A stretch of 64,000 nt of DNA from positions 2,046,001 to 2,110,000 of the forward strand of contig NZ_FXXL01000007.1 of the NCBI RefSeq assembly GCF_900184685.1, in the 5' to 3' direction. Shown here piece after piece: positions 8,163-17,700 of this stretch (positions within the stretch are counted from its first letter, which is position 1; each line of letters starts with the position of its first letter). Source of the stretch: Butyricimonas sp. Marseille-P3923. GTDB lineage: Bacteria > Bacteroidota > Bacteroidia > Bacteroidales > Marinifilaceae. The notes under the pieces were generated by a model that was not told where the DNA came from, did no database searches, and saw only the letters and a program-made list of their open reading frames with translations. Position numbers and translations under genes: made by a program.

Positions 8163-10370
8163 TTAGACATCCAAATTCTCCACTCTTGAAACGTTCTCGA
8201 CGCCCTTCAGAGAAGAGATTTTCATCATTAAATTGTTCAAATCGGCAGTGTTATGCACGTAAAGATGAATCATTCCCTCGAATATCCCGTCTTTCGTTTC
8301 AAAATGCACGGTACGCATATTCACGTTACTCTCTTTCGAGATAATCATCGTGATATCGCTGACGATTCCGATACTGTCAATCCCGTTCAATTTAATTACC
8401 GCAAGGAAAGACATGATCTTGTGGCTAACCCACTTCACCGGGACAATCTTATCCCCGTAACTGGACATCAGTCGTATGGCTTCCGGGCATTTACGCTTGT
8501 GCACGGTGATCTTATCTCCCTCGATCTTCATCCCGACTACATCATCACCGGGAATCGGGTGACAACAAGGAGCAATGATAAAATCCGAAGCATCTTCCGT
8601 CACGTCATTAATGATCTTCCCTTCTTCTTTCTCGACCGGGGCTTTCTCTTTATCGCTTTTGAAGAACTGCAATTTCCAGTACTTCACGAATTTATTCTCC
8701 GACTTTTTCTTCAATGCCTTCCGCACGTCTTCGACACTCAAATTCCCTTTCGCCAAACTGACATAAAGATCATCTTTATTATCCAATTTCAGATGCAGCA
8801 GAGCCTTGTTCAGATTCTCCGTACCAAAAGGCAATTTCATATCTTCCAACAGGTTCTCGAACATCATCGTTCCGATCTTCACCTGTTCCTTTTTCTCCCG
8901 ACGGAAAATCATCAATATATTATTCCTCGCCTTTGCCGTCACGATAAAGTCCAGCCAATCACTCTGCGGCTTCTGTTTATCACTTGTCAACACCTCCACC
9001 TGATCCCCGCTTTGCAGCACATGGCTCATCGGCACCAATTTATGATTAACCTTTCCACCGATACAGGAGTTCCCGATCTCCGTGTGAATATCATAAGCAA
9101 AATCCAACACGGTCGCTCCCTTCGGTAAGGTTCTCATATCTCCCTTAGGAGTGAAAACCCGAATTTCTTTAGCGAAAAGATTTAGCTTGAACTCGTCCAA
9201 GAACTCCAAAGCATCCGTTCCGGGCTGTTCCAGCATCTCTTTAATCCCCGCCAACCACTTGTCCACCTCGTTACTAGCCTCGGCATTATCGCCTTTATAT
9301 TTCCAGTGAGCCGCCAATCCCTTTTCCGCAATTTCATCCATCCTTCTGGAACGGATTTGCACCTCTATCCATTTACCTCCGGGTCCCATAACTGTCAGAT
9401 GCAATGCCTCATAGCCGTTTGCCTTGGGCACACTTACCCAATCCCGGATTCTCTCCGGCTTCGGGCTATACATATCCGTAATCAAAGAATAAATATTCCA
9501 GCACTGCCATTTCTCCGGCTGATTGTCCTTGGGCTCAAACACGATACGCACGGCAAGTAAATCATAAATTTCCTCGATAGAAATATGCCTGCGCTGCATC
9601 TTAGACCACACCGAATACACGCTCTTTGTCCGGGCGGTGATATCATACTGGTAACCGCTTTCCGTCAGGCGTTCCCGAATGGGGGCTATAAACTGTTGGT
9701 ATAACCCGGTATTCTCGTCCCGGTAAGCATGAATTTTCTTTTCCAGCTCCTGATATTCAAGCGGATTTTCGTATTTTAAACTCAAATCTTCCAACTCCGT
9801 CTTGATGGCGTGCAATCCCATCCGGTGAGCCAAAGGAGCGTATATATATAAGGTTTCACTGGCAATCTTTACCTGCTTGTGTTCCGGCATGGCATCCAAC
9901 GTGCGCATATTATGCAAACGATCGGCAATCTTGATTAGAATAACACGTACATCATCCGCCAGAGTCAGTATCATTTTCCGAAAACTCTCAGCCTGCTTGG
10001 TGGTATCACTTCCCATAACTTCACTGATCTTGGTTAACCCGTCCACCAAAGAAGCAATCTTCGCCCCGAACAAATTAGCAATATCCTCTACCGTGTAGTC
10101 CGTATCCTCCACGACATCATGCAATAACGCGGCGATAACCGACTTGGTTCCCAAACCGATCTCTTTAGCCGCAATCTTCGCTACCGCGATCGGGTGCAAT
10201 ATATAAGGCTCCCCCGACTTCCGTTTTACCCCTTGATGAGCTTCCCGGGCAAACTCGAAAGCCGTGCGAATTAATTTTATACTCTCTTCTGTCGTTCCCT
10301 TTCGCAAAGATTGTAACAAATCCTCGAAAGCCGCGTTAATCATTTCCTGCTCGTTCATAACCGTCTCCAA
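8163..10370 (-). CDS. rel: Bifunctional (p)ppGpp synthetase/hydrolase, RelA/SpoT family
   Basis: The stringent-response enzyme that makes and degrades the alarmones ppGpp and pppGpp. The HD hydrolase domain is intact (H59 in YILHP, the H84-D85 pair in LLHDVVEDT, and the IADRLHNMRTLD segment). The synthetase domain (about 240-350) has YDLLAVRI and NGYEALH. A TGS domain follows (about 395-460, FTPKGDMRTLPKGATVLDFAY), then a helical region and a C-terminal ACT domain. Length 735 aa is usual. The start may instead be the ATG four codons later (10358). An inverted repeat separates it from upstream murI. Confidence 0.94.
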   Translation of the reverse strand: METVMNEQEMINAAFEDLLQSLRKGTTEESIKLIRTAFEFAREAHQGVKRKSGEPYILHPIAVAKIAAKEIGLGTKSVIAALLHDVVEDTDYTVEDIANLFGAKIASLVDGLTKISEVMGSDTTKQAESFRKMILTLADDVRVILIKIADRLHNMRTLDAMPEHKQVKIASETLYIYAPLAHRMGLHAIKTELEDLSLKYENPLEYQELEKKIHAYRDENTGLYQQFIAPIRERLTESGYQYDITARTKSVYSVWSKMQRRHISIEEIYDLLAVRIVFEPKDNQPEKWQCWNIYSLITDMYSPKPERIRDWVSVPKANGYEALHLTVMGPGGKWIEVQIRSRRMDEIAEKGLAAHWKYKGDNAEASNEVDKWLAGIKEMLEQPGTDALEFLDEFKLNLFAKEIRVFTPKGDMRTLPKGATVLDFAYDIHTEIGNSCIGGKVNHKLVPMSHVLQSGDQVEVLTSDKQKPQSDWLDFIVTAKARNNILMIFRREKKEQVKIGTMMFENLLEDMKLPFGTENLNKALLHLKLDNKDDLYVSLAKGNLSVEDVRKALKKKSENKFVKYWKLQFFKSDKEKAPVEKEEGKIINDVTEDASDFIIAPCCHPIPGDDVVGMKIEGDKITVHKRKCPEAIRLMSSYGDKIVPVKWVSHKIMSFLAVIKLNGIDSIGIVSDITMIISKESNVNMRTVHFETKDGIFEGMIHLYVHNTADLNNLMMKISSLKGVENVSRVENLDV

Positions 10371-10455
10371 TTTTAGATTTATTGATTTCAGATTTTAGAT
10401 TCCTACCCACTCCCTGTCCCTCGAATCATAAATCGTAAATCATAAATCGTAAATC
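10371..10455. repeat. Intergenic repeat (GATTTACGATTTATGATT family)
   Basis: The left part has GATTTATTGATTTCAGATTT and the right part two tandem AATCATAAATCGTAAATC-like units in the opposite sense. It fills the murI-rel gap. Relatives are at 11985-12062, 19274-19350, 41823-41853 and 52952-53029. Confidence 0.65.
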
Positions 10456-11280
10456 TTATATTTCTATATGCCGCGACACCACATCCGCCTGCATAAATAA
10501 AGCTGCCATTTTATCAAACATCCCTCCTTTTTCAGTGGTAAGGAACTCCACTTGTCCCCCTCGTGAAAGCATTCCTTCCATTTCAGGATGACGATATAAA
10601 TAGTCTTTCAAACTCCGGGCCACGATCTCTCCCTGCTGAATAACTTTTACTCCCCGGGGAATAAAACGGTCAATTACCCCGCGCAAAAGAGGATAATGTG
10701 TACATGCCAGTACAACCGTATCAATCATGGGATCCGCCTGCATTAAAAGATCTATATATTTCTGCACAAAAAAAGCTGCCCCCGGGGAATCAATCTCGTT
10801 ATTTTCAACGAGAGGCACCCACATCGGACAGGCTTGTTGCGTCACTTCAAATCCTTTTCCAGAATGGATTTTCGCTATTTCAAGCAAATAAGACTCGGAA
10901 GCCACCGTACCCGAGGTAGCGAGTACACCGATATGCCCGTTACGCGTAAAATCAGCGACCGCCTCCACGCTAGGTCGGATGACACCCAACACTCTCCGTC
11001 CGGCATCTATCCGTGGTAAATCGACTTGTTGTATTGTCCTTAACGCCTTTGCCGAAGCCGTGTTACAGGCAAGGATAACCAATCGGCATCCCATATCGAA
11101 CAATTTCAACACCGCTTCCCGCGTATACTTGTACACCACGTCAAAAGAACGTGTACCGTAAGGGGTACGAGCGTTGTCGCCCAAGTAGATATAATCATAC
11201 TCCGGCATCTCTTTCACAATATCTTTCAATATTGTCAATCCCCCGTAACCAGAATCAAACACCCCTATCGGACTATGCAT
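10456..11280 (-). CDS. murI: Glutamate racemase
   Basis: It makes D-glutamate for peptidoglycan. The N-terminal IGVFDSGYGGL holds the Asp-Ser pair. The two catalytic cysteines are in LACNTASAKALR (about residue 75) and VVLACTHYPLL (about 185). At 274 aa from ATG 11280 the length is normal; the open frame extends 17 codons further upstream but that segment is not family-like. It ends the conserved uppS-bamA-ompH-murI cluster and follows a terminator, so it is probably expressed at least partly on its own. Confidence 0.95.
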   Translation of the reverse strand: MHSPIGVFDSGYGGLTILKDIVKEMPEYDYIYLGDNARTPYGTRSFDVVYKYTREAVLKLFDMGCRLVILACNTASAKALRTIQQVDLPRIDAGRRVLGVIRPSVEAVADFTRNGHIGVLATSGTVASESYLLEIAKIHSGKGFEVTQQACPMWVPLVENNEIDSPGAAFFVQKYIDLLMQADPMIDTVVLACTHYPLLRGVIDRFIPRGVKVIQQGEIVARSLKDYLYRHPEMEGMLSRGGQVEFLTTEKGGMFDKMAALFMQADVVSRHIEI

Positions 11281-11337
11281 GTATCTAAATTTATTTAAAT
11301 TAATAGCTGCTAATATACCTTTTATTCGCAATTAATG

Positions 11338-11371
11338 CAAAAAAAAAGCCGCCTTTCAGGCGACTTTATTT
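11338..11371 (-). terminator. ompH terminator
   Basis: On the minus strand the stem is AGTCGCCT - GAA - AGGCGGCT followed by a run of nine T residues, with one G-T pair. It lies 17 nt after the ompH stop. Confidence 0.85.
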
Positions 11372-11387
11372 ACTTTAATATATACGA

Positions 11388-11906
11388 TTATTGAAGTCCC
11401 AACTTTTTCTTTACCAAGGGCAATACATCTTCGCTATTATCAGCTGCATACAATAAAGCATTCTGGGTAAAAATATAAGTAAACCCATTCTCTTTACCTA
11501 CTTCTTGTGTAGCTTTCTGTATTTTATCCATGATCTCACCCATCAACTTATTGTAAGTTTCTTGCATTTGTTGATCGGCTAACTCCCGGAAACTCTGGAT
11601 TCTCTCTCCCAGACTTCTGATTGACTGCTCTTTATTAGCACGAGTCAATTCTGAATATGTTTTTTCATTCGCCTGATATTCTTGAATCTCCTTCTGGTAA
11701 TTCTCGGTCATTGATCTTAATTCTTTTTCAATCTCTGCCTGTTTTGCTTGTAATTCAGCTTCAGCTTTCTTAGTTTCAGGCATTATCGCCATCACTTTTT
11801 GCACGTCAAGATGACCTAATTTGATCGGTTTTGCCGTTTGAGCAGAAGTAGCAAATGCTACAAATATAAATGCCACCAAGGCAAATAATTTAATTGTATT
11901 CTTCAT
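11388..11906 (-). CDS. OmpH/Skp-family periplasmic chaperone
   Basis: A 172-residue exported protein with a signal peptide (residues 1-22, ending TSAQ). A lysine- and glutamine-rich helical section (about 40-135) suits the coiled-coil arms of Skp, which holds unfolded outer-membrane proteins. It lies just downstream of bamA, the usual partner gene. Only one ompH copy is present, whereas many Bacteroidota carry two in tandem. It has its own -7 box and terminator. Confidence 0.9.
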   Translation of the reverse strand: MKNTIKLFALVAFIFVAFATSAQTAKPIKLGHLDVQKVMAIMPETKKAEAELQAKQAEIEKELRSMTENYQKEIQEYQANEKTYSELTRANKEQSIRSLGERIQSFRELADQQMQETYNKLMGEIMDKIQKATQEVGKENGFTYIFTQNALLYAADNSEDVLPLVKKKLGLQ

Positions 11907-11930
11907 AATGTTTGTCTTTAAAATGTCTCA

Positions 11931-11938
11931 CAAAAATA
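11931..11938 (-). promoter_or_regulatory. Probable -7 box of ompH
   Basis: The minus strand reads TATTTTTG, 24 nt before the ompH ATG. No clear -33 element is seen. Confidence 0.45.
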
Positions 11939-11984
11939 ATAAAATTAATTTCCCATTCCTAGCCTGCATACATAATGTATGCTA

Positions 11985-12062
11985 TAATTTACAATTTATG
12001 ATTTACAATTTATGATTCAAGTGAAAAATTAATCTAAAATCTGAAATCGTAAATCTAAAATA
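11985..12062. repeat. Intergenic inverted repeat (GATTTACGATTTATGATT family)
   Basis: Two tandem TTTACAATTTATGATT units on the left face AATCTAAAATC and AAATCGTAAATC units on the right. The repeat runs to the bamA stop codon. Confidence 0.65.
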
Positions 12063-14615
12063 TTAGAATTCTTGTCCCAACACAAAGTGGAATTGTGAAC
12101 CACCGACACCGGAGCGTCCGGGTACATCATCAAATCCATATCCCCAGTCGATACCGAGCAAACCGAACATCGGCAGGAATACGCGCAAACCGACTCCCGC
12201 GGAACGATACAAGTTAAACGGTTCGAAATCCTTCAGTTCGTACCACGAGTTACCTGCTTCCAAGAACCCTAAAGCATAGATCGTTGCCGACTGAGCCAAA
12301 GAGATCGGGTAACGTAATTCAAGCGTGAACTTGGAATACAAGCTGGCGTCAGACCCTTGCGGAGCCATAAAGCTGGAACCCGCGTTCGTCAATGATCCGT
12401 TCTCGTAACCACGCAAACCGACATATTCACGTCCGTACAAACTATAACCGGACATTCCGTCACCTCCCATCTCGAATCCCTCGAACGGAGACTTCCGGTT
12501 TTTATCATAGTGTCCCAAATAACCGTACTGGGCAGAAGCATAAAGTACCAAAGGACGTTTCTCGCTATGAGTCAGAGGAGTGAAAATCTTTCCACTGAAT
12601 TTCCATTTGTGGTACTCGATCCACCTGTATTTAATCTGATCTTTCTCTGCCTCGAAATGACGGCTAGAGAACAAAGAATAAGGCGGAGTCAATGCCAACG
12701 AGAAGGTAAACTCACTACCTCTTTTCGTGAACAAGGGGTTATCAATAGAACTCCGTTTGATCACCGTGGCAATAGAAAGGTTGTTCGAATTTCCGTTACT
12801 AAATATATAATAAGGCCAATTCTTCAACTGATATCTCTGGAATGAAATCTCGTTATACATCGTGAACCAGTCATCCGGCCACTTGATACGACGTCCCAAT
12901 CCCACGCTGAATCCATAAGTAAGCATCAACTGACGGGTGTCGTAATAGTCGGACGCGTTCGCCGCCTGAGCGTAATAAGAATTCCGGTAACTGCTGGAAT
13001 AACCTGTCTGACGAGAGAAATACAAAGAAACACTCAACGAGTTCGGTTTCTTTCCTCCCAGCCAAGGTTCACGGAATGATAAACTGAATGAAGTATAATA
13101 TTTACCGTTCGTCTGGGCCTTCAAACTGAACGTCTGACCGTCACCCTGCGGAAGAGGACGATAAGTATCCCAATTAAAAATATTACGGATAGAGAAGTTC
13201 GTGAAGGTCAATCCTACCGAACCGATGATCATACCGGCTCCCCAACCTCCCGAAAGCTCGATCTTATCATTCGCTTTCTCGACTAACTTGAATATGACAT
13301 CCGTTGTTCCCGCTTCCTGATTAACATTCACCAAGTCCGGTGCTATTTGTTCCGGATCGAAATGTCCCATATTCGCCAATTCACGTGCGCTTCGTATAAT
13401 ATCTTCACGGCTGAACAACTCACCCGGGTACACGTACAATTCCCGACGAATCACGTGCTCGTGCGTACGGTTATTACCTTGAATAATTACCTTGTTAATC
13501 GTGGCCTGAGTACCCTCGGCAACACGAATTTCCAGATTTATAGAATCTTCACCCGCGATAGTTTCGATCGGCATCAGACGAGAGAACAGATACCCGTTAT
13601 TCTGGTATATATTGGATACGGCATCCTCGTCCGTGGTAATACGTTCGTTCAAGTACTTACTATTATATACATCTCCTTTTTTGATATTCAATATACGGCT
13701 CAACGTCTCTGAATCATATATTGTATTACCTACCCAAGAGATATTATTGAAATAGTATTTATTTCCTTCCTGCACATCAATATAGATCTTCACCCGTTTC
13801 GGGGATATCTGGACAACACTATCGGAAACAATCACCGCGTCGCGGAAACCTTTCTCGTTATATTTATCGACAAGATGATACTTATCTTCGTCATAATTCT
13901 TCTCGATATAATTTGACGATTTAAAGAAATTAACCAATGATTTTTCTTTCGTCTTCTTCATGGCAGCTTTCAGACGACCGTCTTTCATTTGTTCGTTTCC
14001 GTTAATGATAATGTCGGCAATCTTTATTTTATTGTGTTTTTCCACGATGACATCCAGAACCACGTAATTCTTCTCTTTTGGATCATCCCGTTGAATAATC
14101 TTGATATTCGTGTTATAATATCCTTTCTCTTTCAAGTATTTCTCGACTTGGCTTTTCAAGGTCGTCTTCATGAAATCCGTGACCTGCGACCCAACCCCCA
14201 AGTTCATTTTTTCCTTAATCTTGTTTTCCTCGGATTTCTTCAAACCGATGTAATTGATCTTCGAAAGCTTATGCCGTTCCTGAATGTACATGGTCAAATA
14301 TACCTTGTCATCTTCAATCCGGTCGACAGCAATGGATATATTCGAAAACAAACCTTGATCGTAAAGCCTCTTGATCGCTCTCGTTATCGTTTCACCCGGA
14401 ATTTGAATAGGCATTCCTATCGTCAACCCGGCTATAGATGCCAACCCGTCATAATCTCCGCCGACAACCTTTACACCTGCCAATTCATAGGTCTTCGGGG
14501 AAGAATAATAGATATCAACTTGTTGCTGCACAGTATCTGCAACTTGAGCTTTTGCTCCACAAATACACAATATAAATATTAATACAAGCGTTATTTTTCC
14601 TGTCATTTGAGTCAC
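12063..14615 (-). CDS. bamA: Outer membrane assembly factor BamA (Omp85)
   Basis: Core of the machine that inserts beta-barrel proteins into the outer membrane. The 850-residue protein has a signal peptide (about 1-23), a series of POTRA domains (about 45-440) and a C-terminal 16-strand-type barrel. The loop-6 motif appears as LRGYENGS, and the last residue is phenylalanine as expected of a barrel. Its start overlaps the uppS stop by four bases, which indicates translational coupling. ompH lies downstream with its own promoter. Confidence 0.95.
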   Translation of the reverse strand: MTQMTGKITLVLIFILCICGAKAQVADTVQQQVDIYYSSPKTYELAGVKVVGGDYDGLASIAGLTIGMPIQIPGETITRAIKRLYDQGLFSNISIAVDRIEDDKVYLTMYIQERHKLSKINYIGLKKSEENKIKEKMNLGVGSQVTDFMKTTLKSQVEKYLKEKGYYNTNIKIIQRDDPKEKNYVVLDVIVEKHNKIKIADIIINGNEQMKDGRLKAAMKKTKEKSLVNFFKSSNYIEKNYDEDKYHLVDKYNEKGFRDAVIVSDSVVQISPKRVKIYIDVQEGNKYYFNNISWVGNTIYDSETLSRILNIKKGDVYNSKYLNERITTDEDAVSNIYQNNGYLFSRLMPIETIAGEDSINLEIRVAEGTQATINKVIIQGNNRTHEHVIRRELYVYPGELFSREDIIRSARELANMGHFDPEQIAPDLVNVNQEAGTTDVIFKLVEKANDKIELSGGWGAGMIIGSVGLTFTNFSIRNIFNWDTYRPLPQGDGQTFSLKAQTNGKYYTSFSLSFREPWLGGKKPNSLSVSLYFSRQTGYSSSYRNSYYAQAANASDYYDTRQLMLTYGFSVGLGRRIKWPDDWFTMYNEISFQRYQLKNWPYYIFSNGNSNNLSIATVIKRSSIDNPLFTKRGSEFTFSLALTPPYSLFSSRHFEAEKDQIKYRWIEYHKWKFSGKIFTPLTHSEKRPLVLYASAQYGYLGHYDKNRKSPFEGFEMGGDGMSGYSLYGREYVGLRGYENGSLTNAGSSFMAPQGSDASLYSKFTLELRYPISLAQSATIYALGFLEAGNSWYELKDFEPFNLYRSAGVGLRVFLPMFGLLGIDWGYGFDDVPGRSGVGGSQFHFVLGQEF

Positions 14616-15340
14616 TTTTTTAGTTGCTCTCCGGTCATACCGAATCGTCTCTCTCTTTTTTGAAAATTACGAATGGCCAAATATAAGTCTTCTTTTTCAA
14701 AATCAGGCCAAAATTTATCAAGAAAATATAGTTCAGTATACGCTAATTGCCATAAAAGAAAATTACTGAGCCTACATTCACCGCTCGTACGAATCAATAA
14801 ATCCGGATCAGGAATCCCCGCCGTTGTCAAATAATCGGAAAAAACATCCCCCGTAATCGCCTCTACATCTTTCACTTTACCCGTCTGACAATCTTTTGCC
14901 AACTGTTTCGCGGCATTCAATATTTCCCACCTTGCGCCATAACTTAGGGCAAGCACCACCGTTAGATGATGATTGGAAGCAGTCTGCTCTATCAACCCGT
15001 TCAACTTTTGCCGCACCTTGTCCGGCAAATCCGTCAAATTCCCGATAGCCCGAACTTGTATACCCTCTTTCATCAAATTATCCGTTTCAGCGACTATAGC
15101 ATCCACCATCAAACCCATCAAAATATCCACCTCCTCTTTCGGCCGATTCCAATTCTCTATCGAAAAAGCGTATAAAGTCAAATACTTCACTCCGGCATTC
15201 CCGGCAGCCTCAAGAACTCTCCTCACGGCCTCCACGCCTTCCTTGTGTCCTTCCCATCTTTCCAATCCCCGCTGTTTTGCCCATCTGCCATTTCCATCCA
15301 TAATAATTGCCACGTGCTCTGGTATATTCTCTCTACTCAT
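14612..15340 (-). CDS. uppS: Isoprenyl transferase (undecaprenyl diphosphate synthase)
   Basis: It condenses isopentenyl diphosphate onto farnesyl diphosphate to give the C55 carrier lipid for wall and O-antigen synthesis. Signatures are IMDGNGRWAKQRG (catalytic D15), ALSYGARWEI and LLIRTSGECRLSNFLLWQ. Length 242 aa is normal. It overlaps bamA by four bases. It belongs to the conserved Bacteroidota order nadK, CBS gene, uppS, bamA. Confidence 0.96.
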   Translation of the reverse strand: MSRENIPEHVAIIMDGNGRWAKQRGLERWEGHKEGVEAVRRVLEAAGNAGVKYLTLYAFSIENWNRPKEEVDILMGLMVDAIVAETDNLMKEGIQVRAIGNLTDLPDKVRQKLNGLIEQTASNHHLTVVLALSYGARWEILNAAKQLAKDCQTGKVKDVEAITGDVFSDYLTTAGIPDPDLLIRTSGECRLSNFLLWQLAYTELYFLDKFWPDFEKEDLYLAIRNFQKRERRFGMTGEQLKK

Positions 15341-15430
15341 AATAATAATACATTCTCGTTCTTCAACTCATTATTTAATAACGTTTTCCTTATCTTTATA
15401 TTACTTGTTTTTCTTTTATCACGTAATCGC

Positions 15431-15451
15431 CAATCATTGAATCACTAAATC
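15431..15451. repeat. 21-bp dispersed repeat, copy 1
   Basis: CAATCATTGAATCACTAAATC here is identical to the reverse complement of 21707-21727. This copy overlaps the last codons of nadK. Confidence 0.7.
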
Positions 15452-16344
15452 TTCTTATTCCTCTTGTCTTCCCCCCAGTTCAATTTATTTCTCAACGTCT
15501 CGTAATAACTATGCCCGGGCATCTTTACCACGTTTATTTTGAAATCACCGGAAGAGATAAATAATTCGTAATGATCCGGCACTGTCCGAGTTCGGGAATC
15601 GGCACTCACCATAAAATCTCCCGAACGACTTTCCACTTTCAGACGAATCTTCACGTCACCGGGCAAAATCAAAGGACGCATATTCAGGTTATGCGGGCTT
15701 ACCGGGGTAATAATCAGATTATCCGAACTCGGGGAAATAATCGGACCGCCACAACTCAAAGAGTAAGCCGTCGAACCGGTAGGAGTTGCCACTATCAAGC
15801 CGTCCGCCCAATACGTCGTGAGATATTCCCCCCCGATATAAGCGTGTACCTTTAATAAAGAAGAGCGTTCCGTTTTCTGCACGCTAATCTCGTTCAGAGA
15901 ATAATTAAAATTAGAGAACGGATTGTCTTCCATTTCCAATTTCACCAAAGCTCTCTGCTCTACCTCGCATTTCCCGGCACACAACCACTGTATAGCCTGA
16001 GGAATCTCCTCTTGGGCGATATTGGCAAGGAATCCCAGCCTACCGCTATTTATACCAAGCACGGGTACCCCGGAATCTTTCACCCGGACTGCTGAATCCA
16101 AAAAAGTACCGTCCCCCCCGACACTAAATAAAATATCGGTATCCGGCTCCAAATCCGTATCATAGAAAGATTGAAAATAAGAATGAACATCCCACCTCTC
16201 ACTCAAGAAATCAAAAAACGGCCGATAGCAAGACAACTTCACGCCACGCTCATCCAGATCACGTAACATTTGCTTGAAATAAGGAAAAAAATCCTCATGG
16301 ATCACTCGTCCGTATATAGCCACTCTATTAATTTTCAGACACAT
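15445..16344 (-). CDS. nadK: NAD kinase
   Basis: It phosphorylates NAD to NADP. GGDGTFLDSA (about residue 74) holds the family Asp, NSGRLGFLANI follows, and TPTGSTAYSLSCGGP (about 185-200) is the substrate-binding signature. Length 299 aa is usual. It lies between the CBS gene and uppS in the conserved minus-strand block. Confidence 0.95.
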   Translation of the reverse strand: MCLKINRVAIYGRVIHEDFFPYFKQMLRDLDERGVKLSCYRPFFDFLSERWDVHSYFQSFYDTDLEPDTDILFSVGGDGTFLDSAVRVKDSGVPVLGINSGRLGFLANIAQEEIPQAIQWLCAGKCEVEQRALVKLEMEDNPFSNFNYSLNEISVQKTERSSLLKVHAYIGGEYLTTYWADGLIVATPTGSTAYSLSCGGPIISPSSDNLIITPVSPHNLNMRPLILPGDVKIRLKVESRSGDFMVSADSRTRTVPDHYELFISSGDFKINVVKMPGHSYYETLRNKLNWGEDKRNKKI

Positions 16345-16421
16345 CTAATTTATTTTAGATCTTAAATTTTAGATTCCACCTCCACGAACCAACTCTCTTT
16401 CAATTCTAAACTTTAAATTTT
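16345..16421. repeat. AT-rich intergenic repeat (TTTTAAATTT family)
   Basis: TTTTAGATCTTAAATTTTAGATT on the left faces AATTCTAAACTTTAAATTTTC on the right. It fills the gap between nadK and the CBS gene. Confidence 0.55.
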
Positions 16422-17087
16422 CTACATTTCCATAAACTTAATCAACTGCCCATAGCGGTCACGCAATTCATCATTGACATCTTCACCCAGCACAAAAGTA
16501 CTTTTTATCACGTAACGATAACGGACAAAGGTATCCAGAATCGGTTCAATCCTAGGCGTATTCACCTTGACAGTAATATCAACCTTGTTCGAGTCCGGGG
16601 TGCATGTCACGAAACAACTCAACACCTTGGCTTCATTATATTCCACGATCTGCGCCACCTCGGCCAACGAATAATCAATTTTATTCACCTCCAACACGAT
16701 AATCCCACCCGCGTCATCCACGCACAACATTTTTTCCACGCTATGCAAAATATCCGACAACAAAATAGCACCTTGATAAACCTCTTTCCGGCTTAAAACA
16801 GGAACTATTGACAATCCCAAGGAAGACGCGACCTCGATCACGTGATAAATATGCATATCATCGTACACGAATGTCGATTCTCTCGGTATCTCCAAACTAT
16901 TGATCGGATCATTCAAACACCCGTGCGCATACATGATTTCATCTGATAACAAACCCACGTAAGAACTTCCTTCAACCACCGGCAAATGGGATACCCGGAA
17001 CAAATCCATCCACCCCAGTGCTTGGGCGCATGTATCGTTCTTTTTCAATACCGGAACCACATTCGATAATAATCCTTCTGCTATCAT
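16422..17087 (-). CDS. CBS-domain protein of the nadK-uppS cluster
   Basis: A 221-residue soluble protein. A CBS pair occupies about residues 7-130 (VPVLKKNDTCAQALGW; TFVYDDMHIYHVIEVASS), with an ACT-like C-terminal region (about 138-221, starting GGIIVLEV). CBS pairs bind adenine nucleotides and the ACT-like part suggests another small ligand, but the role is unknown. Its place next to nadK and uppS is conserved in Bacteroidales. Confidence 0.8.
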   Translation of the reverse strand: MIAEGLLSNVVPVLKKNDTCAQALGWMDLFRVSHLPVVEGSSYVGLLSDEIMYAHGCLNDPINSLEIPRESTFVYDDMHIYHVIEVASSLGLSIVPVLSRKEVYQGAILLSDILHSVEKMLCVDDAGGIIVLEVNKIDYSLAEVAQIVEYNEAKVLSCFVTCTPDSNKVDITVKVNTPRIEPILDTFVRYRYVIKSTFVLGEDVNDELRDRYGQLIKFMEM

Positions 17088-17222
17088 ATTCTTTAAATCT
17101 CCAAATCACTCAATCAAGAAATCGTTTAATCCATTTCTCGCCCTAAAGATACATCTTTTTCTCTATTCAACTCCTCCATTAAAATAATTTTCGATTTTCA
17201 ATATTCGATTTTCAATTATTCC

Positions 17223-17230
17223 TATATTTG
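17223..17230 (+). promoter_or_regulatory. Probable -7 box of the small acidic protein gene
   Basis: TATATTTG matches TAnnTTTG and lies 29 nt before the ATG. The AT-rich sequence upstream contains repeated CGATTTTCAAT units but no good -33 TTTG. Confidence 0.5.
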
Positions 17231-17259
17231 CCGCGTAAACTTTAAAACAGTATAACACC

Positions 17260-17511
17260 ATGTTACCAAAATTTCTAATTGCGGACAATTCCCAAGAAGC
17301 ACCCGATCTCGTGTACGTGGTGCACACGGAAAAGCCTCAATGCATTATCCAATGTGACATAGACGGTTTCTACAGCAACCAAAAAATTTACTGGATTGAC
17401 GAAGAACCTCTTTGCACGGACGATATCGAGTCTCTACTTGAAGAAGCAGAAGATTTCTTTGAAACCGAGCTAGAAAATCAAGAAGAACTATATGACGAAG
17501 ACGACAACTAA
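17260..17511 (+). CDS. Small acidic protein of unknown function
   Basis: 83 residues, with about 20 Asp/Glu in the last 40 positions and a tail of E/D runs (EELYDEDDN). The N-terminal half (VVHTEKPQCIIQCDIDGFY) looks like a compact fold with two cysteines six residues apart. There is no signal peptide or membrane segment. It resembles a conserved Bacteroidota hypothetical family as I recall it, but I cannot assign a function. A -7 box and normal codon use support it as real. Confidence 0.65.
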   Translation: MLPKFLIADNSQEAPDLVYVVHTEKPQCIIQCDIDGFYSNQKIYWIDEEPLCTDDIESLLEEAEDFFETELENQEELYDEDDN

Positions 17512-17523
17512 TTGCCGTCTTCG

Positions 17524-17622
17524 CCATGTTACAAGTTACAGGTTCACAAGTTACAAGTTCAAAAAACAATAACAACAAACCTGCAACCTGCAGAGCCGAA
17601 GGCTCAACTTGTAACCTGTAAC
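17524..17622. repeat. Intergenic inverted repeat built on GTTACAAGTTACAGG
   Basis: Left arm GTTACAAGTTACAGGTTCACAAGTTACAAG, right arm CAACTTGTAACCTGTAAC, with GCAACCTGCAGAGCCGAAGGCTC between. The GAGCCGAAGGCTC core also occurs at 40931-40943. It is a fourth sequence family with the same IR layout. Confidence 0.6.
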
Positions 17623-17700
17623 ACAAAAAGTAATAAATTGCTTTTTGTAAAAAAAATTCGTAACTTGCCGGATTATTACATAACCTACAAACCCGAAATT

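Noticed and set aside
8253-9128. 291-codon open frame on the plus strand
   Set aside because: It lies wholly inside rel on the opposite strand, is rich in His and Arg as antisense frames often are, and shows no family motif.
17512-17700. 63-codon N-terminal extension of the DUF4301 gene
   Set aside because: The extension is encoded by the inverted repeat (QVHKLQVQ-type residues) and the family-like sequence starts at ATG 17701.
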